Of a stretch of 44,502 bases of DNA, positions 1 through 10,774 are shown piece by piece. The notes below the pieces were generated by a model. It worked only from the letters and a program-made list of their open reading frames with translations, was not told the DNA's origin and searched no databases. Every line of letters starts with the position of its first letter. Positions within the stretch are counted from its first letter, which is position 1. Both the position numbers and the translations under genes were made by a program. The DNA is from Pleurotus ostreatus/Saccharomyces cerevisiae fusant (lineage: Eukaryota > Opisthokonta): contig JAMQCK010000174.1 of assembly GCA_024196135.1 (NCBI GenBank), positions 1 through 44,502 on the forward strand. Reading direction: 5' to 3'.

Positions 1-1437
1 ATCTACTCACCGTTGTCTGTCCGCCCACGGTCCGTATCGGAGAGTCCCTCCCTTGATGACGAGATCGACACCCCAGTCTGGAGGTACGTCTCCGTTCCCG
101 ATTTCATCTCCGCCACCACCGGGAGGAACGTCGCCAACAACATCGACAAAGTACTCGAGCTCCAACACCTTTGCTTCTATGATATCTCTTTCAATGGCGT
201 ATTCCGCATCTGGGTCGAAAGGACCATCATCCTCGTCCGTTGCATTCTTCCGACCTCTGAGGTGGAAGCGAGGTGCGTACGAGTGCGGTTGACGACGGTT
301 GAGGAATTTCGAGTTTACGAAAGAGCGTAGCTTCAACGAGCGCCATAGTTTCATGAACCCGTGATGGGCCAGGAAGGGGGAGCTTGTGCACGCATGCGCG
401 AACTTCTCACTCCTGGAGCAAGAGTCAGTCCTCTCCTAAAAGCAGGTAATAGGAATGATGCGCACTCCTTGGCCTTCTGGCGCACACCTTCACCGAGAGT
501 GTTCATGGGTTGCGCGTAGTCCTCATTCTGAACGAAGCGAATGATGGGGGAATGGAAATGGAGGGTCATGGTTTGCCTGTAAAGGTCGAGCTTGGAGCGA
601 GCCTGCGTCGTCCCGTACCAGCCCTCCGACTTGCTGAACTCCGCGACGAGCAGATTGGGGGTAGCATGGTTTCCAGCGATGATGAGACCCTTGGTGACGT
701 CGATGCCTATAGGTAGGACGTCGTTGAAGTCAAGGCTGGGCAACTGCAGCTTGATCCACTTGAGTAGAGACACGATTGCTGGAGGAAGCTGGGCCGCAGC
801 GGACTGTGTTGTCCATTCTATACGCATGGTGAGACTATGGTGTGAGGACGTCCAGTTGCTCGCGCACCTGACATGAAGCTCTTGCGGCGCTCGACCGGTT
901 GCCCTACATGGTCTTGCTCCATCATCTGAGCGACTATATTGTCGTATGCTGGTGTTCTGTTGTACATGAACCACTCAAAGCCCTGGAGAGAGACCTGTAT
1001 ACGGCACGGGAACTTCTCTGAGATCACAGTCAATGGTGGACCCTACTGCCTCAGGTTCTGAACGGACCCTGCTTGCCTACGTCGCTCTCTTCCATAGTGC
1101 GCCTGTTCCAGTAGCGCCATTGTATCCTTCCCTTGACGATTCGGATAGTCTGATTCGAGGAATGGTACGTGACATTCTTGATGAGGATGCGGCCCGAGAG
1201 GAGGGAGAAGTGGATGGAACCTGTAGCCCTCCTTCAGTCGCTTGACCTGTATCGCGATGCAAGTCACGCACCAATGTGTACCCATGCACTTTCAGCACCA
1301 GATCCCCACCAGAGGACTCGCAGTATCAGGCCGAGTATGAGGCCAATAAGGCGGTTGAAGTAGAAGAAGAATAAGATGAGACCGACGACGATGCAGATGA
1401 GAGCAATAAGCAGATAGACGTTGATCGACGCAGCCAT
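1..1437 (-). CDS. CSF1: Csf1-type bridge-like lipid transfer protein, N-terminal part (cut by window edge)
   Basis: This is the 5' part of a very large protein of the Csf1/BLTP1 family, which is known to form hydrophobic channels moving lipids between membranes at contact sites. The start ATG is at 1437. It opens with an N-terminal membrane anchor (MAASINVYLLIALICIVVGL and on, to about residue 45), as the family has. Spliced exons then read SIHFSLLSGRILIKNVTYHS, CRIQVSLQGFEWFMYNRTPA, DFNDVLPIGIDVTKGLIIAG and ELEYFVDVVGDVPPGG, ending in LRYGPWADRQR; these blocks occur in this order in fungal Csf1. At least four short introns are needed; the first runs 1221-1271. A splice donor (GTGAGT on the minus strand) lies at the very edge of the window, so the gene continues beyond position 1. 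The identification rests on remembered family sequence and is strong. It is head to head with the small gene at 1595. Confidence 0.88.
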
Positions 1438-1594
1438 CGTCTCCTACGTCCTTCAGCGCATCTCAAAATTGGTTGGGTATAAAGCGCTGGTGTGTATAGT
1501 GGGAGGAGGAGAGGGGCGAGCGCGCTTAGACTACCGCGGCGCATCACCACCGACGCGTGATTGCATCATCAACGCGCCCTCCGTCCCGCCCACC
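1438..1594. promoter_or_regulatory. Shared upstream region of CSF1 (-) and the twin CX9C gene (+)
   Basis: Only 157 bp separate two divergent start codons. A TATA-like TATAAA sits at 1478-1483 on the plus strand, 112 bp before the ATG at 1595, so it fits the plus-strand gene. Co-regulation of the two genes is possible but is inference. Confidence 0.5.
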
Positions 1595-1847
1595 ATGCCC
1601 TCGCTCTCCGCGACGTCAACGACAGCCAAGCCGCTGGCGAGGCTGGCCGCGCATACGACGACAACGTGTGCTTCACAGGCAACGGTCTATGGAGACTGCA
1701 TCCTCAAGGTTTACACTGATGTCCGGAAGGATGTTTGCGGGAAGGAATTTGCCGCATTCAAGGACTGTCTGCAAACCGCGGTACGCTCACCTACCCTTTG
1801 CTCCCAGTCAGCAGCTCACGCAATTGAAGATGAAGCGGAAGTGGTGA
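1595..1847 (+). CDS. Twin CX9C mitochondrial protein, NDUFAF8-like (67 aa, two exons)
   Basis: This is a small intermembrane-space type protein. Exon 1 is 1595-1780, the intron 1781-1829 (49 bp), and exon 2 1830-1847, only 18 bp, encoding MKRKW and the stop. The product has two CX9C pairs separated by 12 residues (CASQATVYGDC and CGKEFAAFKDC), the fold imported and oxidised by the Mia40 relay. The spacing, the YG before the second cysteine and the EF(x)2F between the last pair resemble NDUFAF8 (C17orf89), a complex I assembly factor. Other small CX9C proteins are an alternative. The basic C-terminal tail exists only if the tiny last exon is used; reading through the intron gives an unrelated tail. 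No classical presequence is expected for this class. Confidence 0.75.
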
Positions 1848-1900
1848 AACATCCCCGCCATAGTACAGACGCCGTTCCAGCAGACGACACATGTCCATAA

Positions 1901-2762
1901 TTAATCGAGACCACCTGGTATTCGACCAGTACTGGCGCCCTGCCTTTCGTCCGCGTCCTCGCGATTATCTCTCTGTGCTGTCCCCCTCGCCAGCCTGGAC
2001 GCCGCCATACTCTCCCCAAGACTCCCCGCCCTGCCGCGAAGGAGGAAGGTCATAGGGTCGCGTACGGGGAGCAGCGATGCTCTCGACGGCGGAGTGTAGT
2101 CCCGCGCAAGGGGGGTAGTGACCCGCGCCCTAAGCAGTCGTATCATGTCGGTGATAGTGATATCCATGATGAGATCGCCGTCCTCTTGTGTCGCCTGGGC
2201 AGTCGTCCGATAGATCTTGCCCGCGTCTGGCGGCGGATCATTGTGTACGGGAAGGATATCGGCCGATGGCGAATCGGAGCTCTGGTACGCGAATACGATG
2301 CAGATGAGCTGAATGAACTGGATGAACCAGTCCAATGCCAGTAGGCGAGCTTTCGACGGTGTACGGTCTAAGACGTGTCAGCGATAGAATCAGCAGGAGG
2401 GGACAGCACGCACCTAGCCCCACAAAGTCCAATAACGATGCTTCTGCCTCCCCTAATGCGCCACGCCTACTATGCTGCCATATGGGCGGGATGTTGAAGA
2501 GGACGTTGAGGATGAAGAAGGACAGCAATCCTAACCTCCCGTCGAAGCTCCTAGGCCGTGTGCAATGGAACTGAAGTATGCATCGCAAGCAGAGGACGAG
2601 GAGACTGGGGGAGAGGAGAAAAGAGAGCACATAGAGCTGGTATAGCAAGCAATCGAACTAGATGCTGGTCAGCGATGGTAGGGGGGGTCTACGGCGCTTA
2701 TTCAAGCTCACCAGGTGCACAGCGTGTTTCCTCTGGGTATCTCTCCGCTTTACATGTGTCAT
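1901..2762 (-). CDS. DUF1746 membrane protein, DSC ligase subunit 4-like (253 aa)
   Basis: Three exons (2712-2762, 2414-2657, 1901-2367) with introns of 54 and 46 bp join in frame to 253 codons. After a basic N-terminus (MTHVKRRDTQRKHAVHL), the protein has hydrophobic segments at about residues 19-45 and 55-75, and a third near 105-125 (LLALDWFIQFIQLICIVFAY). The pattern of DxLLYQLYxLSFFLSPS, a hydrophobic block, LDFVG, then a last helix matches DUF1746, found in fission yeast Dsc4 of the Golgi DSC E3 ligase that helps release SREBP. The C-terminal about 120 residues are soluble and Arg/Ala-rich. The family assignment is fairly sure; the DSC role is taken from the family. The stop is 53 bp from the convergent CX9C gene, so their 3' UTRs may overlap. 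Confidence 0.75.
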
Positions 2763-3056
2763 GAGTGGCCCAGACTAGTCCGGGGTGGTCGTCCTGCTCG
2801 CGGACGATGGCATACCATCCGAAAGCGCGACAGCCAGGTAGCGTGCAACAGCATCAGCACGGACACTCGGTCCGATAGCGCCACAAAAGAAACGGACTTC
2901 GTTGTTCAGTAAACCAGTCATCGCAACAGCTGAGCGCTGAGCTCCTTACCGGGTTACTTACGAGTCGCATAAATCTAGACAGCGCCCCATAGTGTACGAT
3001 ACAACAGACGTGGCATTATTGGTAAAGTACAGCGAAGAACATCCGCACTATGCCAG

Positions 3057-4623
3057 TTACGCAGACCCACTACTTCCCCCCGACGGTCCCGCCCCCGGCG
3101 TCCCCGAATTCGACGCGCTAGCCCCAGTCTGCGCATTCTTATTTGGCATCATCTTGTTGATGATCAACGACAGCCCACCCAGCTGATTCGGCTTCAGCGC
3201 GGCGATGCAGATGTCCAAGGCAATTTGGCCATTCGGTGTAGTCCCCTTGATGACAGCAGCTGGCTGGGGCGCGCCGGGCTGGACTTCGGAGGCGTTGACA
3301 GGGACGATGCTCAGCGCCTTCAGTGCTGGTAGATACGTGACTGGTATATTGAGGGGAAAGGTGCCGTTGGGTGGTAACTTGGGAGCGGACGAGGCAGCTG
3401 GCGAAGCCGTAGAAGTCGACGCCGCGGGCTGTGGCGCGGGAGCCGGCTTCGGTGTAGAGGACTGCACTTGAGGCTGAGCCATCGTGGGGAAGCCTTGGTT
3501 CGCAGTCGCTTGGTAATACGACGCATACGCTCCTGGAGCCGCCTGCGTCGGAGCGGGGGACGGCACGGCTGTCGTGAATGTTGGTGCAGGCGACGGCGCA
3601 GCCGAGGTAGTCGTGGGTGTACTCGACGTCGCGTATTGTGGAGGCATGTATGGCTGGAACGTGAGGGGTTGTCCGGATCCATAGCCCTGCGCGTACGTAT
3701 ACGGATACTGGTAATATTGTGTCTGTGAGGCGGTGGCGGGCGGGACGTAGAACGTCGTCGTTGTGGGTCCTGTAGATTGTCGCGCCGCTTGCTCTTTAGC
3801 TCGTTTTACGCGTTCCAAGCGATCCAGTTCAGAGCGCGCGCTCTTGACCTCAGAGCTCAGCCAAGCTATCTCCGCCCGCTCCGTGTCAGAGACGACCTGT
3901 TCGAGATAGAAGGCCTGGTCGGCAGGAGATTGTCGCTACACGAAGGGTCAGACGCAGGGAACAGAGTCTTTGTGAGCATCATACTGACCCTGCCCTCTCT
4001 AACGCGCATGTTGTATAGGCGATCGTGCAGTTTGCGCTTTCGCTTGTGGCACTCAAGGGCGAACTTCGTCTCTGATCACAGGTGTAAGCATATATTGCAT
4101 CTGCACCCAACGGAATACGCACCTTCTATCTCGGTACGAATATCGTCCTCCGCCTTCCCCTTCCCTTTGGGCGATATCAACTTCTCGAGATCCTCCTTCG
4201 GCTGCTGGTATATGTGGTACGGTAGTAACCGCCTAACCACATCCTCAGCGTCCACGAAGGGGGTGTCAACGTCTGGCTTCAGCGCCGCCTGCTGGTCCGC
4301 CGCGAGCCGTTCTGCAAACCTGCAAATCGTACCGATCAGTACTCGCTAAGCTTGATCAATGCCGAAGCGCACCTCGCAGCCGTCTGCGCCATCAGCTCCT
4401 CCTCTTGCTGCGTTCGCTTCTTGATTTTCGGAGGTTTCTTAGCCTCCGCCTGGGTAGACGTGCCAGCAGCAGGCGTAGAGGGCCCCGCTACCGGGGTCGA
4501 TGTGCCATTTGGCACCTGTTTTTGCCTGGGGACCAAAGTCTGGCTTTGCGAAGATCCATTCTGGATGCTTTGCGGAGGGTAGTAAGGGATAAACGCCGTT
4601 TGGTTTGCGCCCAGTGTTGTCAT
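3057..4623 (-). CDS. GLTSCR1-domain chromatin protein (469 aa)
   Basis: Four exons (4373-4623, 4123-4319, 3989-4071, 3057-3935) joined by three introns of 51-53 bp give an exact 470-codon frame including the stop. Residues about 75-230 carry the GLTSCR1 (BICRA/BICRAL) conserved region: the block DTPFVDAEDVVRRLLPYHIY, then TKFALECHKRKRKLHDRLYN, then an RQSPADQAFYLEQVV-like segment and a heptad-like helix (AEIAWLSSEVKSARSELDRL). In animals this region anchors BICRA proteins to the non-canonical BAF (SWI/SNF) remodeller, so the product is probably a nuclear SWI/SNF-associated subunit. The rest is low complexity: a Pro/Ser/Thr-rich N-terminus, a Tyr/Gln/Pro-rich centre and a Gly/Ser-rich tail. 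The start ATG at 4623 is 163 bp from the end of the APC8 gene and needs no upstream exon. Confidence 0.78.
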
Positions 4624-4786
4624 CGAATCGTGGTGTGTTTAGACCTCGTAGGCGCGTGACTCACTATCACTTTAGGGCCGGTCTCGCAAACTTGCTCTCA
4701 GGTCAGCGGCCTTTACTTCCCATCCGACGGACGGACCAATAGCTGTTGCCACGAAAGCTTACGCAATACAAACAGCGAGCGCACGA

Positions 4787-7225
4787 CTATCGAGTATCCA
4801 TCCTCTCATGACCTTGTCCCGTTGCAAGTTCCTTGAGCTCGGCCTGGGAAGACTTCGCCGCAATGACCTTCGCCTGCCGAGCTTGCAGCATTTCGTTGAC
4901 CTCCTTCAACATCTCCTGAGCCTTATCGACGTCCTCGGCGTTACTTTGCGCGACCACCGCCAGTAGCTCGCGGGCGAGGTGCAAGTTACCGCCGGGGTTA
5001 TGCATGTGGTAATTCGCCACTTCAAGCGTCGACTTCGCATAATCAGCGATAGGTCGGTCTATTGAATGGTTAGTCAAGTTCAATAGAGCGGTTGCCGTGT
5101 TAAGACGTACTCTCCGCGTTACATATCTGAACGATACGATGGTGGTAGGACGCAGCCTCACGGTATTCACCCATGATGCGATGTAGGGATGCCAGCTTGA
5201 GCGTGCTGAATTGTTCGTGGGGGCTTGCGACGTATAGAACACGTCTGAGGCAGTCGACAGCCTCGCGGAGTCTGTACAACAATGGTCAGCGGTCAGAAAC
5301 AGGGTAGCAGCCGCATGAGACTGACCGTCCCATGTTCTCGTAGCATTGCGCCAAGCCTTGCAGCATACGAACGTCGTAAGGCCTATCATTACGCGTCAGT
5401 CGTGTATAATTTCGCAGGTGAGTACCCACTTCAATGCGACAGCGTTCTGATAGTAGTACAATGCATTCTCCTTCATCGACAAAAGTTCCGACGCTTGGGC
5501 GAGTCCGTACCATGCGCGGTAATCTCGACGGTTGAGAGCTGTAGTAGAATTAAACCTTGCTGATCAAAGATATATCCCAGTGTCACTCACTTAGCGCACG
5601 GCGGTACGCGTCCATGGCTTCGTGTGAGTTCTTCATTTCGACTAACTCGTGCCCCATCAAGGTCCAAGGACCCGTCAGAGTACAATCAAGCTCTGCCGCT
5701 CGGCGAAAGTACTTCACAGCCTTCATGTGCTCAGCCCGCAGCGCGAAGTGGTTACCTGCGCTCTTGTTGAGAAGCGATGGGCGCGCGAAACGGTCCATAA
5801 TTACCTATCGCGACACAGACCTCCGGACGGTCTTTGGCGAGGGCGACGAACTCGTGCGCGATCTTGGCGAGTTTGACCTTCTGTTGCGTGACGAGGAGCA
5901 CGTTCGAGTACATGTCTACCCATTCAATTCGTTGGGGGTCCATCTCGAAAATATGATCGAATTGCTGCTCTGCCCTATCGTACTCTAATCACGGTCGTCA
6001 ATGGGGTGAGCGATAGGGACAACTGTATGGGAAGCATACCGTGGAGGTCGCTTAGGACGCAGGCCCGCAGGCCCATTATCCAGGGGCTATTCGGAAAGAC
6101 ATCCGATTGTAAGAGATGGTCACAGATCTCGAGTTCGTAGTCGCCTCCGGACATAAAGGTTAAAGCGCTCTTGATCTGAAAGATGCGTGCCATTGGATGA
6201 CTGGGAGGCACCGGCAGCAATGGCATGAGATGGGAAACCTGGGACGAGGGATCAGTTTCGCAATAGCGACCGACGCGGATCGTTACCTCTTCAGCGTCTC
6301 TAACATGAGCCTGAAGCAACATCCAGGCTGGATATAGCCATGGCTCTTTCTCGATAGCCAAGATCAAATTTTCTATGCCTTCCGCTCTGCAACCGCAACG
6401 CAAGAAGAAAAGACCCTTTCTGAACACATGATTTAGCTAGCGTAACTGGAAGAAAAATAGGTAGTCTCACAGAAAGAGCGTCCACGGATCAGATTTCCCC
6501 GAAACTTCTAGCATTATTTCGACGAGTTCAAGATTGGCCGGCTCGATGGGAGGCACCCTCGAGTCTGCGTTGAAGGTGGCGTGAGTACCCGAGCCATTGC
6601 ACGTCCAATGAGCACCTTACAGTCGCTGGGATACCAGTCTCGAAAATAGTCACTCTCGCTGGCCTAAACAACTGGATAAATCATCCTCTTCAGGTCCTCG
6701 ACAGTAATGGCAGCGTACGAGAAAGCGACTGTATGTATACAGATATTTTGCCTTCGAGCTGTCATGGTGCTCCAAGAGTTTCGCAGCACGGCGAAATTCG
6801 CGGGCCTCTACCAGGGCGCGTGCGGCGTCTAGCACATCTTTGTCCTTGGCTTCAAGGTGCTGTTCGCGAAGGAGCTCGTCTTCTGAACTCTGAGGAGCAG
6901 ATGGAGCACGGAGATCTCTGTAAGAGGTCGAGGGTATGCTGGGTCTCGTTGGAGATTCAGGACTCTGTGGCGTCATGCGGGTGCTTCGAGGACGGGCCGG
7001 AGTTGACGTGAGGAAATGTGGCCTCTGTCTTCGGAAAGCAGGTGCAGTCGCCAAGACAAGCTCCGAGGCCCTATGGGAGGGGTCACGCCACACGTTGATA
7101 CAAGGAAACTTCCATGCTTACCATCTGGACGCCGCTGGCATACATCTGTCGGCCGCCTCTTGCGCAAATGCCCTGAGATGGTTCACGGTCTGCGCGTCTA
7201 TAGCGTCGACGACTGGAGAGTCCAT
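4787..7225 (-). CDS. CDC23: Anaphase-promoting complex subunit 8 (Cdc23), TPR protein
   Basis: This is the APC8/Cdc23 subunit of the anaphase-promoting complex, a nuclear E3 ubiquitin ligase; its TPR superhelix holds co-activators and other TPR subunits. The start is the ATG at 7225 ([20 protein letters not shown]), and an intron at 7071-7121 joins RCMPAASRW to ASELVLAT, as in the family N-terminus. About ten introns of around 50 bp are required. Recognisable TPR blocks in order are [49 protein letters not shown] (across a splice), [40 protein letters not shown] and [19 protein letters not shown]. The C-terminus is a long charged helix ([19 protein letters not shown]). Length, about 630 residues, is normal. 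The next gene upstream, ALG14, diverges. Confidence 0.9.
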
Positions 7226-7671
7226 TGCTATCTGGGCGGCGCTCTGCAGCTAAAATAAGCTATAACGTGAATTTGAGTATTGTTGCTCCAGCTCCGTCGA
7301 AGGGAATGAAGTGGCACGCCCTTGTGCGAGACCGAGATGAACGCGTCGTGAAAGTGAGGTCATCCGGGGATAAGACGCGTCCCACACGTGTCCCATCACA
7401 TCAAAGTTGATTCGGGTTCTGCCGGGATTCACACGGCGACCATTGTTGTCCTCGTACACTGACACCCTCAAAATGTACGCCTTTTCTGCTTCAGGATAGA
7501 CATCCCAGGACCAGCCGTCGAGATAATCTGCTGACACTTCCTTCTCACGTTGATTGTTATGCTTCTGACTTGCCTCGGCCGTCCAATCTTCTCACTCGGA
7601 TGTTGTGCGTCTTCCAAGACTTTCCCACTGGCATACACCTTAGGCCCCTTGGTGCACAAACGGACGGCACC
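7226..7671. promoter_or_regulatory. Divergent upstream region of CDC23 (-) and ALG14 (+)
   Basis: These 446 bp lie between two divergent start codons. I see no recognisable gene. A minus-strand open frame at 7250-7537 has no family resemblance and its initiator context is ordinary; I treat it as chance. No clear TATA box was found. Confidence 0.4.
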
Positions 7672-8549
7672 ATGCTCCAATCAATATGTACCACGATAGC
7701 GCTCGGGATAACTCTGGCAGCTCTCCGAATCTACCTGATCCTGCCTGGAGCCAAGCCAAGATCTCGACGTTCGAGTCCGGCATCGACCTGCAGTATCGCA
7801 GTTTTCCTAGGCTCAGGTGAGGCTCAAGAAGCTATTTCAGTCGAAGGGCCAAGACGTGACAACATTCTCGCAAATCAGGTGGCCATACCAGCGAAGCTCT
7901 GGCGCTGCTCTCAGGCCTTGACTTCGATCGCTATACCCCGCGCACCTACTTCATCAGCGAAGGCGACGCGCTCAGCGCTCAGAAGGCCATAGATCTCGAA
8001 AATGCCAAGGGCCCTCGTTCTGCCGTATGTCCACGATGAGATCGGATGGCATTCACTGACCGGGCTGTGCAGTTCTCCTTGAGGGTGCTTCCCCGGGCAC
8101 GCCGAGTCCATCAACCTTTATTCACCGTGCCACTGTCTGCGATGCGGTCCTTCCGTGCTTGCGTCTACTATATGACGGTGGCGCCTTTCACGTTGAAGAA
8201 CCCCGTCGCTGACGTGCTCATTCTGAACGGGCCGGGCACCTGCTGCACTCTGGCCCTTGCGGCGTATGTGAACAAGGTATGCCACCATACACTCTTAACC
8301 GAGGCCCTTAGCTCACCAAAAACCAGTTCTTTGGTCTGAGATGTCCTCGCGTCATTTACGTGGAGTCGTTCGCCCGCGTAAAGGGTCTTTCCCTCACTGG
8401 TAAGATCCTGCGCTCGTTTGCAGATAGGTGCGCGCCCAACTCGCGATAACTTCCCGTGCCTTATACTTGCCACCGGCAGATTTATCGTACAGTGGCCGCA
8501 GGTCCTTCAGGATGGAGGCCGTGGGGAATGCTACGGTTGTTTGGTCTAG
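7672..8549 (+). CDS. ALG14: ALG14, UDP-GlcNAc transferase membrane subunit (226 aa)
   Basis: Alg14 anchors the catalytic subunit Alg13 at the cytosolic face of the ER and together they add the second GlcNAc to the dolichol-linked N-glycan precursor. Five exons (7672-7816, 7879-8024, 8073-8276, 8312-8427, 8480-8549) give exactly 227 codons. An N-terminal membrane helix (TIALGITLAALRIYLIL) is followed by the glycine-rich start of the GT-B-like fold, FLGSGGHTSEALALLSGLDF, assembled across intron 1. Then come YTPRTYFISEGDALSAQKA, PRARRVHQ, VADVLILNGPGTC, VIYVESFARVKGLSLTGKIL and the terminal RFIVQWPQ. All are in family order. Length and domain content are normal. Confidence 0.93.
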
Positions 8550-9416
8550 CCTCCGACGTTTACCTTCCTTCGCGTACAAGGCTTGGCATCAACGCTTGAA
8601 CTGCGCAATGGACGTTCCCTTCAGAATCTGCGCAGCCGTTGTATGGCCCTCCACGAGCTCCCAACCCGGACTCGCGCGAATTCAGCGGCGGAAGAGGGAG
8701 AAAATCGTTGCTTGTCGACGCTCAACCATATAACAGTCTTTGCCTGCCCTGGTGTCACTATATACCTCACCACCTATATACCTGACGACTGACGCCCCGT
8801 GCGCCGCTAGAAAACTATTAAAGCACCATTGTAATGGACGGTGGGGGGCGAAAACTGAGCGATACGAAGTTGATGATGGCGTGGTCCTGATTCTTGCCAC
8901 AGCACTTCTCCTGCTCGGTGACCTTCGCCTGCTGTCACCGAGCTGATAGAGTGTGCCTCCCTTCCCATGCCTCTCACGATTCACTGACCTTTCACTTGGA
9001 TCTGGCCGTCAAGGATCAGCCAGAAGCGACCTTACGGCCACGTCTCGAGTTCTGAGCGTAATTGCGAAGCGAAGCTCTTATTGCACCTCTACTCAATACA
9101 AAGTGCAACATGATGAAGGTAGCCAGCTGGAGTTTACGGGCCGTCTTACAAGAGATGGTCAGTATAACGCCACCTACCCGTCTCCGTGCCCAAGGATAAG
9201 GATTGTCTAATCCACGACATCGTGAAGGGACAAACAACGGGGTCTATTATTCCAGGTTACTGCAGTGAAACAGATCACCGAAAGTCCGTGCACGAACCTG
9301 GCGTCTCGAGACACCTGCAAGGCGAAATCGGATGCGTAAATGGTTGCCATACCTATACGCACAACGACCTAGAACAGTCAAGAAGGGAACGCTACATGAA
9401 AGAATGGGCGTGTCAG
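8550..9416. other. Intergenic stretch between convergent ALG14 and U2AF1 genes, no gene seen
   Basis: These 867 bp separate the 3' ends of two convergent genes. Open frames on both strands (for example minus 8682-8984 and plus 9186-9575) have no family resemblance, and no splice combination I tried gave a recognisable product. The length is more than two 3' UTRs normally need, so a small or non-coding gene could be missed. Confidence 0.4.
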
Positions 9417-10304
9417 CTATTTCCTGGTCCAGCGGTCTTCACCAGCATCACGGCCACCACGACGAGGGCTGGCGCTGCGTTCGCGGTCCCGCTTCTTTGG
9501 CTCCCAGCCTCCACCTCCGCCTTGCGTCTTCTGCGGGTTGAGGCGACGCTCCAGACGCTGGCCTACGCGAAGTGATTCAACGAGCTCTTTGGAGGCAAGA
9601 CGCAAATGCATGAAATTGCAGAACCCGCCGCGATTGCATTCGCCGTTCTCGTTTTGGCGGCAGCAAGCCTCGCGGAAGTCCGTCACGGGGGACAGCTCAG
9701 CGTAGAGTGGCCGACCTGTGGATAGTTAGTGAGCCGCTCTGGGTCACTATAAAGTAGCTACGCACCTGCATACCACCTATCGTTCAGGTTGTCTACAGCA
9801 GCTTGCGCCTCTGTCTCCCATTCGTAGCGCGCGTATACGTTACCAATCAAGTGATCGCCAACGTTGTCACATACCTGCAACGCATATTAGTCACCGACGC
9901 GAGCTAAGGACAAGGACCACGTACGTGCAACTCAAGCAGATGGCCGAACTTCGCGAGTTCGCAGTATAGGTCTTCATACACTGCGTCGAAGCCCTCTTGG
10001 AGTTCCTTCTCATTCAGCTTGCATACTGGGTCATGGGCCGGGTTGTGGTACACGTTGGGGAGCAAGATGGTCTGCGAGAAGGGGGGCCGGATGTGCTTGC
10101 GCGAGCAGCGATCGCCGTGTCGGCACGCGCCAATCTATATGGATTGTAAGACGAGATACCGAGGGAAGTGTCTCTGGGACGTACCTTGTAGTAGAACGAG
10201 CAGTTCACGCGGTCCTGCTCCGTACCGAAGATGTTTGCCTAGTTAGAAGTCAGTAATGCGTGTCGTTCTCATAACCAGTCCCTACGCACCAAATGTGAGG
10301 CCAT
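9417..10304 (-). CDS. U2AF small subunit (U2AF1/U2AF35), splicing factor
   Basis: The small subunit of U2AF recognises the AG of the 3' splice site with the large subunit during spliceosome assembly. The start ATG is at 10304 (MASHL, then an intron, then ANIFGTEQDRVNCSFYYK). Spliced reading gives zinc finger 1 (IGACRHGDRCSRKH), the atypical RRM/UHM (LLPNVYHNPAHDPV through ELAKFGHLLELHVCDNVGDH, YARYEWETEAQAAVDNLNDR and RPLYAELSPVTDF), then zinc finger 2 (REACCRQNENGECNRGGFCN). The C-terminus is a short Gly-rich and basic tail (QGGGGGWEPKKRDRERSASP) rather than a long RS domain, usual for fungi. Length is about 228 residues with at least four introns. Dense tiny introns across the window fit the need for this factor. 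Confidence 0.93.
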
Positions 10305-10774
10305 GATGAAGAGAAGTCCAAAAGAAGAGAAAAGCGGAGAGCAATGACAGCCGCGCCTTATGAGTATTTGCCCAGCGTTCGCGAAAGCTCTGGACGACGC
10401 CGAAGGTGGCCCGGAAAGTTTGTAAAGCGATTAGTCAGCTTACGGATATCACGGTCCGGCCACTTCCCACGAAGGCAGAAAGAGCTTCCAAAAGGGGACT
10501 TCTCCTTGTTGATCTTCCCGGAAGCAAACTTAGATTGGACCCAAACCTTCTTAACTCACGGTAGTGTGGGCCAATTTCCGAGACACGTCTTCGCCTCGTC
10601 GACAGGTATTTTTGGTGGACTGCATATCGCTCGAGTGTACTACCAGCAGCCCGCAGATCCAATCTCTACACCCGCCTGTACAGCGGCACCATCTCCTCAG
10701 ATACAAGGTAAATACATTCGGGTCCGTTGGAGAAATCTATAACGATCGTGATGAAAGAATGTGCAGAAATACAG
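10305..10774. other. Region upstream of U2AF1, no gene seen
   Basis: These 470 bp lie between the U2AF1 start and the end of the next minus-strand gene, and should hold the U2AF1 promoter and the 3' UTR of its neighbour. Open frames here (plus 10344-10742, minus 10435-10662) resemble nothing I know. Confidence 0.4.

Noticed and set aside
3468..3728. Arg-rich plus-strand frame opposite the GLTSCR1 gene
   Set aside because: It is the antisense reading of a low-complexity Pro/Ser/Ala-rich exon.
7250..7537. Minus-strand open frame upstream of CDC23 as a separate gene
   Set aside because: It lies in a short divergent promoter interval, resembles no family and needs no explanation beyond chance.
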